Numbered from the stretch's first letter, positions 8,817 to 18,972 are shown. The stretch: 64,000 nucleotides of DNA from Pandoraea norimbergensis (GCF_001465545.3 NZ_CP013480.3:1736001-1800000); one strand, 5' to 3'. The notes: generated from the letters alone by a model not told the origin. Numbers and translations are program-made.

Positions 8817-10073
8817 ATGTCAGCCACACTCGCCGATTCCGCCCGACCTGCCTCGTCGCATCAACCGTCGCCGGAACGCGCGGCATGGCGCATTGCGCTG
8901 TCGTGCATGCTCGCGTTGTCGATCGCGATGGGCATCGGCCGCTTCGCCTTCACGCCGATGCTGCCGCTCATGTTGCACGAGCATCTCGTCGACATTCAGC
9001 ACGGCAGTTGGCTGGCATCGCTCAACTACGCCGGCTATTTCATCGGTGCACTCTCGTGCATGTGGCTGCGTTTCACGCCGACATTCCTGATTCGTTTTGC
9101 CCTCGCCGCGACGGTCGTACTCACGCTCGCCATGGGGCTGCTGGAGTCGTTCATGGTGTGGGCGATCGTGCGCACACTGGCCGGTGTGATGAGCGCATGG
9201 GCGATGGTGTTCTCGGCGGGATGGGGCTTTCGCAAGCTGGGCGAGTTGCGCATGCCGAGTCTGGGCGGCGTGATCTTCGCGGGGCCGGGAGCAGGCATCG
9301 TCGTGACCGGCTTGCTCGCCAATCTGAACAGCGCATTCGGCTGGCCGGCGCGTGGTGGCTGGTTGCTGTGCGGCGTACTTGCGCTGGTGTTGCTGGCGGT
9401 GATCTGGCGCACGTTCGTCCCCGATGCGGCCGATGCGTCCGCCGCGTCCGCCGCAGTCAAGCCGGAGGGCGATGCCCCCGCTCATGCAGCGCCGCATGCC
9501 GTCAATCACGGCAGCGGCGAGAACGTGATTCCGATTACCGTGTTCTATAGCTTCGCCGGGTTCGGCTACATCATTACGGCGACGTTCCTGCCGGTGATTG
9601 CGCGTCACGCGTTGCCCGGTTCGCCGTGGCCCGATCTGTTTTTCCCGCTGCTCGGCCTGATGGTGATTCCCGGCGCGATCATCGGCGCGCGTGCGCCTGT
9701 GTCGTGGGACAACCGCCTGTTGCTGGCCGCCTGCTACGTCATGCAGGGGCTGGGCGTGGGCATCGGGATCGTCTTGCCGAACGTTGTGGGCTTCGCGTTG
9801 GGCAGCGTGCTCGTCGGCCTGCCGTTCACGGCGATCACGGTCTATACCGTGCGTGAGTGCCGCCGGCTGCGTGGGGACAATGCCAATGGCCTGATCGGGC
9901 TTGTGACGGCATCCTACGGCATCGGGCAGATCGTCGGGCCGCTGGTGGCTGCACCGCTGGTCGAGACGACCGGCAGCTTCACGGCGGCGCTGTTGTGCGC
10001 TACGGCCGTGCTCGCGCTCGGTGCCGTTGGCTTCGTCTGGGACTGGCGGCGCTCGCTTGAACGCGCTCCCTGA
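8817..10073 (+). CDS. YbfB/YjiJ family MFS transporter
   Basis: 418 residues with about 12 hydrophobic segments. After a hydrophilic N-terminus, residues about 25-50 read ALSIAMGIGRFAFTPMLPLM, the signature of the YbfB/YjiJ (MFS_4) group. A hydrophilic loop near residues 200-230 (AADASAASAAVKPEG and following) separates the two six-helix halves. The ATG at 8817 is preferred to an upstream in-frame ATG at 8742 because homology begins just after it; no strong ribosome-binding site marks either. It heads a same-strand run with class II aldolase, tautomerase and threonine aldolase genes at gaps of 47, 71 and 63 bases, so it may move a substrate or product of those enzymes. Substrate unknown. Confidence 0.88.
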   Translation: MSATLADSARPASSHQPSPERAAWRIALSCMLALSIAMGIGRFAFTPMLPLMLHEHLVDIQHGSWLASLNYAGYFIGALSCMWLRFTPTFLIRFALAATVVLTLAMGLLESFMVWAIVRTLAGVMSAWAMVFSAGWGFRKLGELRMPSLGGVIFAGPGAGIVVTGLLANLNSAFGWPARGGWLLCGVLALVLLAVIWRTFVPDAADASAASAAVKPEGDAPAHAAPHAVNHGSGENVIPITVFYSFAGFGYIITATFLPVIARHALPGSPWPDLFFPLLGLMVIPGAIIGARAPVSWDNRLLLAACYVMQGLGVGIGIVLPNVVGFALGSVLVGLPFTAITVYTVRECRRLRGDNANGLIGLVTASYGIGQIVGPLVAAPLVETTGSFTAALLCATAVLALGAVGFVWDWRRSLERAP

Positions 10074-10120
10074 GTGCGCCGCTTGAGCGGCGCTTCCCAC
10101 TTTGCGCAGGAGCATTTCAC

Positions 10121-10891
10121 ATGGCTTTTACATTGCAGGCGGGCCGCAAGGCTGCCACGGGCATGAGCGACGCCGAGCAGCGCATGCGTGTCGACCTCGC
10201 AGCGTGCTACCGGCTCGTGGCGATGCACGGCTGGGACGATCTCATCTATACCCATATCTCGGCCATGGTGCCCGGCGAGCCCGGACACTTTCTGATCAAT
10301 CCGTTCGGACTGGCGTTCGATGAAGTGACGGCGTCGAATCTCGTGAAGATCACGATGGACGGCGAGATTGTCGGCGACAGCGAACATCCCGTGAATGTCA
10401 CGGGCTTTGCGCTGCACGGCGCGGTGCATGCGGCTCGCCCGGACGCCGTTTGCGTCATGCATCTGCACAACACGGCAGGCATCGCCGTCTCGATTCAGCC
10501 GCACGGCCTGCTGCCGATCTCGCAACATGCGCTGCGTTTTCACGAGCGGATCGGCTATCACGACTACGAGGGTCTGGCGTTTTCGCCGTCGGAGGGCGAG
10601 CGTCTGGTGGCGTCGCTCGGGGCGTATCCGGCGATGCTGTTGCGCAATCACGGCACGCTCACGGTTGGCCGTACGGTCGCAGAAGCCTTCGTGTTGATGG
10701 CGACTTTGATCAAAGCGTGTGAAATTCAGTTGCAGGCGCTCGTGGGCGGCGCGCCGCCTTATCTGCCAAGCGCTGCGGTGCAGGACAAGACGGCCGTGCA
10801 ACTTGAAGACGGCGGTGCCATCGAGGGCGAGATGGAGTGGCCCGCATTGCTGCGCAAACTCGATAGAATGGACGGCTCGTTTCGAGACTGA
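10121..10891 (+). CDS. Class II aldolase/adducin family protein
   Basis: 256 residues. The family includes fuculose-phosphate aldolase, ribulose-phosphate epimerase and sugar-acid decarboxylases that use a divalent metal bound by histidines. YTHISAMVPG and INPFGLAFDE match the family N-terminal half. CVMHLHNTAGIA carries the HxH metal ligands, LLRNHGTLTVG carries the third His, and the C-terminal helix follows. AGGAG 11 bases before the ATG supports the start. It sits between an MFS transporter and a tautomerase. The C-terminal region resembles non-sugar adducin-like members, so the aldol substrate is not predictable. Confidence 0.9.
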   Translation: MAFTLQAGRKAATGMSDAEQRMRVDLAACYRLVAMHGWDDLIYTHISAMVPGEPGHFLINPFGLAFDEVTASNLVKITMDGEIVGDSEHPVNVTGFALHGAVHAARPDAVCVMHLHNTAGIAVSIQPHGLLPISQHALRFHERIGYHDYEGLAFSPSEGERLVASLGAYPAMLLRNHGTLTVGRTVAEAFVLMATLIKACEIQLQALVGGAPPYLPSAAVQDKTAVQLEDGGAIEGEMEWPALLRKLDRMDGSFRD

Positions 10892-10962
10892 TTGCATGGC
10901 ATCACAGTGAGCCGCATCGGATCTGAACGAGTCACGACAACAACATCAGGAGAGAGATAGCA

Positions 10963-11157
10963 ATGCCAACGTTTCACGTCGAGTTGTTCGAAGGCCGTAC
11001 GGTCGATCAAAAGCGCGCATTCGTGAAGGCCGTGACCGCAGCAGCGGTCGAGACCCTCGGTTGCTCGCCGGAATCGGTCGACATCATCATTACCGATACC
11101 AAACGCGAGAACTGGGCCACGGGCGGCACGCTCTGGTCGGACCCGCGTCCCGAGTAA
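10963..11157 (+). CDS. 4-Oxalocrotonate tautomerase family enzyme
   Basis: 64 residues, the normal size of a 4-OT monomer. After Met removal Pro-1 (MPTFHVELFEGR) would be the catalytic general base, and the family pattern DQKRAFVKAVTAAAVE follows. VDIIITD is the C-terminal strand. AGGAGAGAG lies just before the ATG. These enzymes interconvert enol and keto acids. Position after the class II aldolase and before a threonine aldolase suggests a keto-acid intermediate in a shared pathway. Substrate not determinable. Confidence 0.9.
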   Translation: MPTFHVELFEGRTVDQKRAFVKAVTAAAVETLGCSPESVDIIITDTKRENWATGGTLWSDPRPE

Positions 11158-11220
11158 GCCGGCCGCAAGGCCCAAGGTCGGGGGTCGACCGGCGATCCCC
11201 GTTGCATTGAAGAGGTCGTC

Positions 11221-12345
11221 ATGTCGCAACACCCCGCCAATTCCACGAATTCCACGCCTTCCACCAACGCCGCACATCCCGCGGCTCACGCTGCGCAGGA
11301 CGTGCCGCAACACTTCGCCTCGGATAACTACGCGGGCATCTGCCCGGAGGCGCTGCACTATCTCACCGAAGCCAATGCCAGCGGTCACGAAGTGGCCTAC
11401 GGCGACGACACGTGGACGCAGCGCGTTTGCGACGGTGTTCGCACGCTGTTCGATACCGATTGCGAGGTGTTCTTCGTTTTCAACGGCACGGCAGCCAATT
11501 CACTGGCGCTGGCGTCGCTCTCGCAGTCGTATCACTCGGTCATCTGCCATGAACTGGCACACGTCGAGACGGACGAGTGCGGTGGTCCGGAATTCTTCTC
11601 CAACGGCGCCAAGCTGCTGACCGCACGCGGCCGCGAGAACGACGGCAAGCTCACGCCGGATGCCGTCGAGTCGGTGATTAGCCGCCGCTCCGATATTCAC
11701 TTTCCGAAGCCCAAGGTGGTCACGCTCACGCAGGCGACAGAAGTCGGCACGGTGTACTCGGTCGATGAAGTCAAGGCGATTGCCTCGGTCGCCAAGCGAC
11801 GCAATCTGCGCGTGCATATGGACGGTGCGCGGTTCGCGAACGCTGTCGCGACGCTCGGCTGCCATCCGGGCGATGTGACGTGGCGCGCCGGGGTCGACGT
11901 GCTGTGCTTTGGGGGGACGAAGAACGGGTTGCCGGTCGGCGAAGCGGTGGTGTTCTTCAACCGCGCGCTGGCGGAAGATTTCGCGTATCGGGTGAAGCAG
12001 GCCGGACAGCTCGCGTCGAAAATGCGCTTCATTTCCGCGCCGTGGCTGGGCATGCTCGAAAACGATGTCTGGTTGCGCAACGCGCGGCACGCAAATGCGA
12101 TGGCGCAATTGCTGGCCCAACGGATTCGCGACGTGCCGGGGGTCTCGATCATGTTCGAGACGCAGGCCAATGCAGTCTTTGCCGAGTTGCCGCTGCACGT
12201 GATCGAAGCGCTGCGCGCCAAGGGGTGGAAGTTCTACACGTTCATCGGCGCAGGCGGTTGCCGCTTCATGTGCGCCTGGGACACGCGTCCGGAGACGGTC
12301 GAGCGTCTGGCAGCCGATATTCGGGCGCTGAGTGTGGCAGGGTGA
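11221..12345 (+). CDS. Threonine aldolase family PLP enzyme
   Basis: 374 residues. The first about 30 residues are a low-complexity Asn/Thr/Ser/Ala stretch not typical of the family; homology begins at HFASDNYAGICPEAL. GDDTWTQRVCDGVR, FNGTAANSLALA and VRVHMDGARFANAVA-type motifs (here LRVHMDGARFANAVA) mark the fold-type I aldolase. CFGGTKNGLPVG contains the PLP-binding Lys. It cleaves L-threonine or another beta-hydroxy amino acid to glycine and an aldehyde. It is the last gene of the MFS-aldolase-tautomerase run. The next 243 bases carry paired palindromes and no clear terminator. Confidence 0.93.
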   Translation: MSQHPANSTNSTPSTNAAHPAAHAAQDVPQHFASDNYAGICPEALHYLTEANASGHEVAYGDDTWTQRVCDGVRTLFDTDCEVFFVFNGTAANSLALASLSQSYHSVICHELAHVETDECGGPEFFSNGAKLLTARGRENDGKLTPDAVESVISRRSDIHFPKPKVVTLTQATEVGTVYSVDEVKAIASVAKRRNLRVHMDGARFANAVATLGCHPGDVTWRAGVDVLCFGGTKNGLPVGEAVVFFNRALAEDFAYRVKQAGQLASKMRFISAPWLGMLENDVWLRNARHANAMAQLLAQRIRDVPGVSIMFETQANAVFAELPLHVIEALRAKGWKFYTFIGAGGCRFMCAWDTRPETVERLAADIRALSVAG

Positions 12346-12360
12346 GTTTGTTCGGCAATA

Positions 12361-12384
12361 AAAACTATTTGATCGAACAGTTTT
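12361..12384. promoter_or_regulatory. Palindromic operator-like site 1
   Basis: A 12-bp half-site centred at 12372/12373 (AAAACTATTTGA facing TCGAACAGTTTT) matches its partner at 10 of 12 positions. It shares the core CTGTTCGATCGAACAG with a second site 49 bp away. Confidence 0.45.
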
Positions 12385-12409
12385 CGTGAGATATCCCTCG
12401 TTTTCATCC

Positions 12410-12433
12410 AATTCTGTTCGATCGTACAGTTTT
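12410..12433. promoter_or_regulatory. Palindromic operator-like site 2
   Basis: Centred at 12421/12422. CTGTTCGA faces TCGTACAG with one mismatch, and the outer bases match in part. The centre lies 49 bp from site 1. Both sites sit between two convergent genes, where an operator is not expected. Confidence 0.45.
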
Positions 12434-12588
12434 TGCCTGACAAGCTTGTATGGAAAAAAGGCCCGGAACTAGCGGCAACGTTTGGTGGGGAAATGCGCTG
12501 CTTGCGCGCCATTCGTCATACCGTAATTGAGGAGGCTATCCGGCGTCTCGACGCTTAATCGTGCCGGGAGAGCGATGCTCCTGGCATC

Positions 12589-13974
12589 CTAACCCTTCGG
12601 CGTCGCCGGCGTCTCCGGCGTGAGAAACCGGTGCGCGAGCGTGTGATAGAACGATGGCGAGAACGCCTTCGAGACTTGCGTGGCGAGCAACGCAACGGCC
12701 ATGAGCGGGATGACCATCTGGTGGCCGTCGATCATCTCCATGACGATCACGAACGACGTGATCGGCGATTGCGTCACTGCCGCCAGATAACCCACCATGC
12801 ACAGCGCGGCCATCGCAGGCAACGGCACCACGGCCGTGACGTGCGACATCACATTGCCCAGCCCCGCGCCGATCGCGAGCGACGGGGCAAAGATACCGCC
12901 CGGAATTCCCGACAGATACGACACGGACAACGCGCCGAATTTCAGCAGCGCGTAGAGCGGCGAGAGCGCTTCGTGCGATTCGAGCAGCCCGCGTGCCTCG
13001 GCGTAACCGCTGCCGAACGTGGTGCCGCCGGAGACGATGCCAATCACGGCAATCACGACCCCGCACAGGAAGGCAAAGCGCACCGGATGCGCGCGCCGCA
13101 TACCCACGAGCGACGCAGGCATCCAGCGCGGCACGTTGAGCATCAGCCAGCAGAACAAGCCGCCCGCTACACCGGTCAGCAGGCTCGCGAAGATCAGCAC
13201 GGGGATCAGCGTCCATTGGAATTCGCTGATCGCCTTGATCTGCCCGAAGTAGAGATAGTTGCCCTGCAAGCCGAGTGCGACAACGCCGGAGAAGATGATC
13301 GCGGTGATCAATGTGCCGCTGTTGCGTGCAACGAAACTACGGCTCAATTCTTCGATGGCAAACACCACCCCGGCAAGCGGCGTGTTGAAGGCGGCCGCGA
13401 GCCCGGCCGCAGCCCCGGCCAGCGTCAACTGCCGTTCAATGTGAGCGCTGCTGCGGCGGTAACCGCGGCGCATCGCATACATGAGCGAAGCGCCGATCTG
13501 CACCGTGGGGCCTTCGCGTCCGATCGTGAAGCCGCACAGGATGCCGAGAAACGAGATCGCGATCTTGCCGAACATGATGCGCAGCGTCAGCAGCGACCGG
13601 GAGAGGCGGCCGTCCTGAAGCGTGGCGATGACCTGCGGAATGCCACTGCCTTCCGAGCCTTTGAAGAATTTTTGCGTCAGCCAGATGGCGAGCGCAGCGC
13701 CCAGTGGCGTCACGATCAGCGGCAGCCAGAAGCCGTGTGCCAGCATGCGCTGAAATAATTCGAAGCCGAAGTCGACCAGCTTCGCATAGGCCACCGACAC
13801 CAGACCGACGAGCACCGCGCCTAGCCAGAACACGCCGTAGTTGTGCCACAGACGGCGCGAACGATGGGCGCCGGTGCGTGCGATTCTCATCGGCAGCGAG
13901 GCCGCAGGGGGCACGCTGGATGGCGCGCTGGGGGGCGGTGATGACGCCTCGGAAGCGGGGGGAGTGTCTGACAC
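12589..13974 (-). CDS. ClC-family chloride channel/antiporter
   Basis: 461 residues with a Pro/Ser/Ala-rich cytoplasmic N-terminus of about 28 residues and then a full ClC membrane domain. The selectivity-filter motifs are all visible: GSEGSGIP (about residue 106), GREGPTVQIG (about residue 150, holding the gating glutamate) and GGIFAPSLAIG. AFNTPLAGVVFAIEE keeps the glutamate equivalent to the internal proton glutamate of the E. coli H+/Cl- exchanger, so an antiporter is likelier than a pure channel. No CBS domain follows. It is transcribed alone, divergent from the NUDIX gene. Confidence 0.93.
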   Translation of the reverse strand: MSDTPPASEASSPPPSAPSSVPPAASLPMRIARTGAHRSRRLWHNYGVFWLGAVLVGLVSVAYAKLVDFGFELFQRMLAHGFWLPLIVTPLGAALAIWLTQKFFKGSEGSGIPQVIATLQDGRLSRSLLTLRIMFGKIAISFLGILCGFTIGREGPTVQIGASLMYAMRRGYRRSSAHIERQLTLAGAAAGLAAAFNTPLAGVVFAIEELSRSFVARNSGTLITAIIFSGVVALGLQGNYLYFGQIKAISEFQWTLIPVLIFASLLTGVAGGLFCWLMLNVPRWMPASLVGMRRAHPVRFAFLCGVVIAVIGIVSGGTTFGSGYAEARGLLESHEALSPLYALLKFGALSVSYLSGIPGGIFAPSLAIGAGLGNVMSHVTAVVPLPAMAALCMVGYLAAVTQSPITSFVIVMEMIDGHQMVIPLMAVALLATQVSKAFSPSFYHTLAHRFLTPETPATPKG

Positions 13975-14116
13975 GGGGCGGGGGCGAATGTTGAAAGACG
14001 TCGGCCGATTATACGCTTCGGATTTCGGGACGCCGGCCCGCTACGTCCCGGAAATTACCGAATGTGCAGCGCGTCATGAGTTCATTTAAGATATTCGGAT
14101 TCGCCGAAGAACGATC

Positions 14117-14647
14117 ATGAACGAACTCACTTTTTGTCCCCGCTGTGCCTCCCCGCTCGACTCACGCGATGTTGCCGGGCGCATTCGCCGGGCATGTCCC
14201 GATACGGCTTGCGCTTTCGTCCACTGGGATAACCCGCTGCCGGTCGTGGCTGGTCTCGTCGAGTATCGCGGACAGATTCTGCTGGCCCGCAATGCCGCGT
14301 GGACGGAAGGCATGTTCGCGCTGATCACCGGTTTTCTGGAGCGCGACGAAACGCCCGAAGACGGTATCCGTCGCGAGATCAAGGAAGAGACCAATCTCGA
14401 AACCGATGCGATCTCGCTGCTCGGCGTCTACGAATTCATGCGCAAGAACGAGCTGATCATCGCCTATCACGCGGTGTGCGATGGCGACATTCTTCTCTCG
14501 GAAGAACTGGCGGAATTCCGTCTGGTCGCGCCGGAGCAAGTGCGGCCATGGCCCGCCGGCACGGGGCACGCCGTGGCGGAATGGTTGCGACGGCGCAATC
14601 TACCGGTCGAATACGTGGAGTCGGCGCGGTTGTCGATTGCCGGCTGA
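14117..14647 (+). CDS. NUDIX hydrolase with N-terminal zinc ribbon
   Basis: 176 residues. CPRCASPL and a second Cys pair (RACPDTAC) at residues about 8-34 form a zinc ribbon. The catalytic Nudix box GFLERDETPEDGIRREIKEE (about residues 72-91) keeps the REUxEE metal-binding core; the final Gly of the consensus is replaced. The NudC-like architecture suggests hydrolysis of a nucleoside-diphosphate derivative, but the protein is shorter than NudC. It is followed on the same strand by a TusA-like gene after 102 bases. Confidence 0.92.
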   Translation: MNELTFCPRCASPLDSRDVAGRIRRACPDTACAFVHWDNPLPVVAGLVEYRGQILLARNAAWTEGMFALITGFLERDETPEDGIRREIKEETNLETDAISLLGVYEFMRKNELIIAYHAVCDGDILLSEELAEFRLVAPEQVRPWPAGTGHAVAEWLRRRNLPVEYVESARLSIAG

Positions 14648-14749
14648 GATCGTGCATCACAGTCTGCGCGCGGCGACTACGGTAGAATCGACGTTTCCGG
14701 GCAACGCCCGGCAGAAAATACGAATGAGACCGACAAGAGGGACATGAGC

Positions 14750-14977
14750 ATGGAATTCCAGAAAGAAGTCGACGCACGCGGCCTGAATTGCCCGCTGCCG
14801 ATTCTGCGCGCCAAGAAGGCACTCGCCGACATGCAGAGCGGCGAAGTCCTGCGCATCGTGGCGACCGACCCGGGTTCGGCGCGCGACTTCGCTGCCTTCG
14901 CGAAACAGACTGGCAACGAGTTGCTCGAATCGCGAGAAGAAGAAAAGACCTTCTACTTCCTGATGCGCCGCCGTTAA
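14750..14977 (+). CDS. TusA/SirA-family sulfur carrier
   Basis: 75 residues from the chosen start. DARGLNCPLPILRAKKAL holds the CPxP motif whose Cys carries a persulfide in sulfur relay (tRNA thiolation or sulfur oxidation in related proteins). Two in-frame ATGs compete: AGAGGG at 14736-14741 lies only 2 bases from the ATG at 14744 but 8 bases from the ATG at 14750, which is therefore preferred. A -10-like TAGAAT lies at 14683-14688. A bidirectional terminator follows. Confidence 0.9.
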   Translation: MEFQKEVDARGLNCPLPILRAKKALADMQSGEVLRIVATDPGSARDFAAFAKQTGNELLESREEEKTFYFLMRRR

Positions 14978-15023
14978 GCGGCGTCCGCCGCGCCATCAAG
15001 CCATCTCAGGCGCGGCAGACACA

Positions 15024-15054
15024 AAAAAGCCGACGGACATGCCGTCGGCTTTTT
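15024..15054. terminator. Bidirectional terminator between tusA-like gene and galU
   Basis: AAAAAGCCGACGG pairs with CCGTCGGCTTTTT around a 5-base loop, with an A-tract before and a T-tract after. It serves both convergent genes. Confidence 0.92.
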
Positions 15055-15120
15055 CATTGGTGCTGATCCTGTCGGCGACCTTGCTGATAACGCCTCACCG
15101 GCTCAGACCCTGCACACACA

Positions 15121-16005
15121 TCACTTGAGGTCGCCGTGCGTATCGCGCAGATACTCGCGGAAGGCGTCCTTCAGTTCCGGGTGGCGCAGCGCAAATTCCA
15201 CCGTCGCCTTCAGGTAACCCAGCTTGCTGCCGCAATCGAAACGCGTGCCCTTGTAGCGATAGGCCAGTACGACTTCGTCGTGCAGCAGCTTCTGAATGGC
15301 ATCGGTCAACTGGATTTCACCGCCGGCACCCGGATCGATTTCACGGATGCAATCGAAGATGCGCGGACGCAGCACGTAGCGGCCCACCACACCCAGGTTC
15401 GACGGCGCCACTTCCGGTGCCGGCTTCTCGACGATGTTGGTCAGCTTGACGATGTCCGTCTCGCCCCATTCCTTGCCTTCGACAATGCCGTACGAGCGGC
15501 TTTGCTCGATGGGGATCTCTTCGACGCCGATGATCGAGTTGTGATACTGGTTGTACAGATCGACCATCTGCTTGAGCACGGGCGGCTCGCCGTCGAGCAA
15601 GTCGTCGGCGAGGATGACCGCGAACGGCTCGTCGCCCACGAGCTTTTCGGCACACAGCACGGCGTGTCCCAGACCCAGTGCTTTGGGCTGGCGCACGAAG
15701 AAGCAATCGACGTTCGCGGGCTTGATCGAGCGCACGGCGTCGAGCAGTGCAAGCTTCTGCTTCGTTTCGAGTTCGTATTCGAGTTCGAACGCGGTGTCGA
15801 AGTGATCTTCGATCGCGCGCTTGTTACGACCCGTGACGAAAATCATCTCGGTGATGCCGGCCGCTGCCGCTTCTTCGACCGCGTACTGAATCAGTGGCTT
15901 GTCGACGACCGGCAACATTTCCTTCGGGCTCGCCTTGGTCGCCGGGAGGAATCGGGTGCCGAGGCCCGCAACGGGGAAAACGGCTTTGGTGACAACTGTT
16001 TTCAT
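15121..16005 (-). CDS. galU: UTP-glucose-1-phosphate uridylyltransferase
   Basis: 294 residues, the usual GalU length. It makes UDP-glucose from UTP and glucose 1-phosphate for envelope polysaccharides. [20 protein letters not shown] near residue 10 is the nucleotide-binding signature, followed by [28 protein letters not shown] carries the metal-binding Asp. GAGGGAG precedes the ATG. It lies 29 bases after valS on the same strand and is probably cotranscribed with it. Confidence 0.97.
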   Translation of the reverse strand: MKTVVTKAVFPVAGLGTRFLPATKASPKEMLPVVDKPLIQYAVEEAAAAGITEMIFVTGRNKRAIEDHFDTAFELEYELETKQKLALLDAVRSIKPANVDCFFVRQPKALGLGHAVLCAEKLVGDEPFAVILADDLLDGEPPVLKQMVDLYNQYHNSIIGVEEIPIEQSRSYGIVEGKEWGETDIVKLTNIVEKPAPEVAPSNLGVVGRYVLRPRIFDCIREIDPGAGGEIQLTDAIQKLLHDEVVLAYRYKGTRFDCGSKLGYLKATVEFALRHPELKDAFREYLRDTHGDLK

Positions 16006-16034
16006 TGGTATCTCCCTCTTGGATAGCGCAGATC

Positions 16035-18896
16035 TCAGGCGGGCAGGCGGGCGAGCTGGGCCTGCAATTTGCCGAGAACCGCTTCAAAGTCGACCAATCG
16101 TTGCTTCTCAAGTTCCACCACGTTAGCCGGGGCGCGTGCCACGAAGCTCTCGTTGGACAGCTTGCCGTGGCACTTCGCGATCTCGCCTTCAAGGCGTTTG
16201 ACTTCCTTGCCGAGGCGTTCGCGTTCTGCGGCGACATCGATCTCCACCTTCAGCGCCAGCTTGTTGGCACCCACGATGGCCAGCGGTGCACCAGCGGCTT
16301 GCGCGTCAAGCGAGGCTTCGTCGGCGAGCACCTGTACTTCGGAAAGCTTGGCCAGCGTTTGCAGGTACGGAGCAATCGACTTGAGGAAGTCGACGTCGCC
16401 CGCGACCAGCAGCGGCACACGCAGTGCCGGCGAAAGATTCATCTCGCCGCGCAGGTTACGGCACGCGTCGACAGCGGCCTTCAACTGCTGCATCCACGCT
16501 TCGTCGCCCTCGTCGATCTTGCTGGCATCGGCCACCGGATACGGCTGCACCATGATGCTGGCTTCGCCCGGTGCCTTGTCGGCGGGGTAGCGCCCGGCAA
16601 GCGGTGCCACCTTCTGCCACAGCGCTTCGGTGATGAACGGAATCACCGGATGCGCCAGACGCAGCACAGTCTCAAGCACGCGCAGCAGGGTGCGGCGCGT
16701 GGCGCGTTGCTGCGCCGGCGTGCCGTTCTGAATCTGCCACTTGGCCAGTTCGACGTACCAGTCGCAATACTCGTCCCACACGAACTTGTAGATCGTGGTG
16801 GCGATGTTGTCGAAACGGTAGTCGGCGAAGCCCTTCGCGACGTCGGCTTCCACGCGCTGCAACAGCGACACGATCCAGCGGTCGGCGCGCGAGAAATCGA
16901 GTTGACCTTCCGGACCGCAGTCGCCCACGCACGGCGCCATGCCGCAGTCCTGACCTTCGCAGTTCATCAGCACGAAACGCGTAGCGTTCCAGAGCTTGTT
17001 GCAGAAGTTGCGATAGCCTTCGCAGCGCGCCAGATCGAAATTGATGTTGCGGCCCAGCGTGGCCATCGACGCGAACGTGAAGCGCAGCGCATCGGTGCCG
17101 AACGGCGCGATGCCTTCCGGGAATTCCTTGCGCGTCTTCTTCTCGATGGTCGCCGCCTGCTTCGGGTTCATCAGCCCGGTGGTGCGCTTGGCCAGCAAGG
17201 CGTCGAGCGTCACGCCGTCGACGATGTCGATCGGGTCGAGCGTGTTGCCCTTCGACTTGGACATCTTCTGGCCTTCGGCATCGCGCACGAGCCCGTGCAC
17301 GTACACCGTCTTGAACGGCACCTTGCCGGTGAAGTGCGTGGTCATCATGACCATGCGCGCCACCCAGAAGAAGATGATGTCGAAGCCGGTCACGAGTACC
17401 GACGACGGCAGGAAGTGCTTGAGTTCCGGCGTTTCCTGCGGCCAGCCCAGCGACGAGAACGGCACCAGCGCCGACGAGAACCACGTGTCGAGCACGTCTT
17501 CGTCGCGCTTGAGTGCGCCGGTGTAGCCGGCGGCGCTCGCCTTGGCGATGGCTTCTTCTTCCGAACGTGCGACGTAGATGTTGCCCGCATCGTCGTACCA
17601 CGCCGGAATCTGGTGACCCCACCAGAGCTGACGCGAGATGCACCAGTCCTGAATGTTTTCGAGCCACTGGTTGTACGTGGTCGTCCAGTTCTCGGGCACG
17701 AACTTGATTTCACCGCTGCGCACGACGTCGAGCGCGGTTTCGGTGATCGACTTGCCCGGATGGAACGTACCTTCCGGCGCCGGCTTGCTCATCGCCACGA
17801 ACCACTGGTCGGTGAGCATCGGCTCGATGACCGTGCCCGTGCGGTCGCTGCGCGGCACCATCAGCTTGTGCGCCTTGACCGATTCGAGCAGGCCCTGGGC
17901 GTCCAGATCGGCAACGATTTGCTTGCGCGCGTCGAAACGGTCGAGGCCACGGTACTTTTCCGGGCCGTTCTCGTTGATCTTCGCGTCGAGCGTGAGAATG
18001 CTGATTTGCGGCAGGTTGTGACGCTGACCGACCGCGTAGTCGTTGAAGTCGTGCGCCGGCGTGACCTTCACCACGCCCGTGCCGAATTCGAGGTCGACGT
18101 AATCGTCGGCGATGATCGGGATTTCGCGGTCCGAGAGCGGCAGCTTGGCCATCTGGCCGATCAGGTGCTTGTAGCGCTCGTCTTCCGGGTGAACCATCAG
18201 CGCGACGTCGCCCAGCATCGTTTCCGGGCGCGTGGTCGCGACCGTGAGCGAGCCCGAGCCGTCAGCGAGCGGGTAGCGGATATGCCACAGCGAGCCTTCT
18301 TCTTCCTCGCTCACCACTTCCAGATCGGACACGGCCGTGAGCAGGGTCGATTCCCAGTTCACGAGACGCTTGCCACGATAGATCAGCCCCTGCTCGTGCA
18401 GCGTGACGAAGACGTCGCGCACGGCCTGGGACATTTTGTCGTCCATCGTGAAGTATTCGCGGCTCCAGTCGATCGAGGCGCCCAGGCGGCGAACCTGCCC
18501 GGTGATCGTGTTGCCCGACTTTTCTTTCCATTCCCACACGCGCTCGACGAACTTCTCGCGGCCGAGGTCGTGGCGCGAGACTTTCTGCGCGTCGAGCTGG
18601 CGCTCGACGACGATCTGCGTGGCAATGCCGGCATGGTCGGTGCCCGGTACCCAGAGGGTGTTGGCGCCTTTCATGCGGTGATATCGCGTCAGACCATCCA
18701 TGATCGTCTGGTTGAACGCGTGCCCCATGTGCAGCGTGCCGGTAACGTTCGGCGGCGGCAATTGGATGCTGAAATCTTCGCGGGCGTCGTCGAACGTCGG
18801 CCGGGCATAGCCCCGGCGTTCCCATTCGGGGCCCCAGTGGGCTTCGACGTCCTGCGGCTCGAAGCTCTTGGCAAGCGTATTGTCGCTGTCGCTCAT
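16035..18896 (-). CDS. valS: Valyl-tRNA synthetase
   Basis: 953 residues, the normal bacterial ValRS size. It is a class I synthetase charging tRNA-Val. [18 protein letters not shown] near residue 47 contains the HIGH-type motif (HMGH). [12 protein letters not shown] lies near residue 543. The editing domain between them has [17 protein letters not shown]. The last about 70 residues form the heptad-rich C-terminal coiled coil typical of ValRS. A -10 box (TATAAT on the minus strand) lies about 35 bases before the start. galU follows. Confidence 0.98.
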   Translation of the reverse strand: MSDSDNTLAKSFEPQDVEAHWGPEWERRGYARPTFDDAREDFSIQLPPPNVTGTLHMGHAFNQTIMDGLTRYHRMKGANTLWVPGTDHAGIATQIVVERQLDAQKVSRHDLGREKFVERVWEWKEKSGNTITGQVRRLGASIDWSREYFTMDDKMSQAVRDVFVTLHEQGLIYRGKRLVNWESTLLTAVSDLEVVSEEEEGSLWHIRYPLADGSGSLTVATTRPETMLGDVALMVHPEDERYKHLIGQMAKLPLSDREIPIIADDYVDLEFGTGVVKVTPAHDFNDYAVGQRHNLPQISILTLDAKINENGPEKYRGLDRFDARKQIVADLDAQGLLESVKAHKLMVPRSDRTGTVIEPMLTDQWFVAMSKPAPEGTFHPGKSITETALDVVRSGEIKFVPENWTTTYNQWLENIQDWCISRQLWWGHQIPAWYDDAGNIYVARSEEEAIAKASAAGYTGALKRDEDVLDTWFSSALVPFSSLGWPQETPELKHFLPSSVLVTGFDIIFFWVARMVMMTTHFTGKVPFKTVYVHGLVRDAEGQKMSKSKGNTLDPIDIVDGVTLDALLAKRTTGLMNPKQAATIEKKTRKEFPEGIAPFGTDALRFTFASMATLGRNINFDLARCEGYRNFCNKLWNATRFVLMNCEGQDCGMAPCVGDCGPEGQLDFSRADRWIVSLLQRVEADVAKGFADYRFDNIATTIYKFVWDEYCDWYVELAKWQIQNGTPAQQRATRRTLLRVLETVLRLAHPVIPFITEALWQKVAPLAGRYPADKAPGEASIMVQPYPVADASKIDEGDEAWMQQLKAAVDACRNLRGEMNLSPALRVPLLVAGDVDFLKSIAPYLQTLAKLSEVQVLADEASLDAQAAGAPLAIVGANKLALKVEIDVAAERERLGKEVKRLEGEIAKCHGKLSNESFVARAPANVVELEKQRLVDFEAVLGKLQAQLARLPA

Positions 18897-18930
18897 GGAT
18901 TGGATGACCGTGTAATGCGTGAAACCTTGA

Positions 18931-18936
18931 ATTATA
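18931..18936 (-). promoter_or_regulatory. -10 box of the valS promoter
   Basis: ATTATA on the + strand reads TATAAT on the minus strand, with the valS ATG at 18896. The -35 is not recognisable. Confidence 0.5.
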
Positions 18937-18972
18937 AAAGATTCGGGGCGTTTTCCGCGCCGCAGCAGGATT

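Noticed and set aside
5666..8827. Very long open frame antisense to alaS
   Set aside because: It is a high-GC shadow of the alaS codon pattern; the protein is Arg/His-rich and shows no domain.
12450..12530. 26-codon ORF after the paired palindromes
   Set aside because: No ribosome-binding site, no homology, and too short to support on composition.
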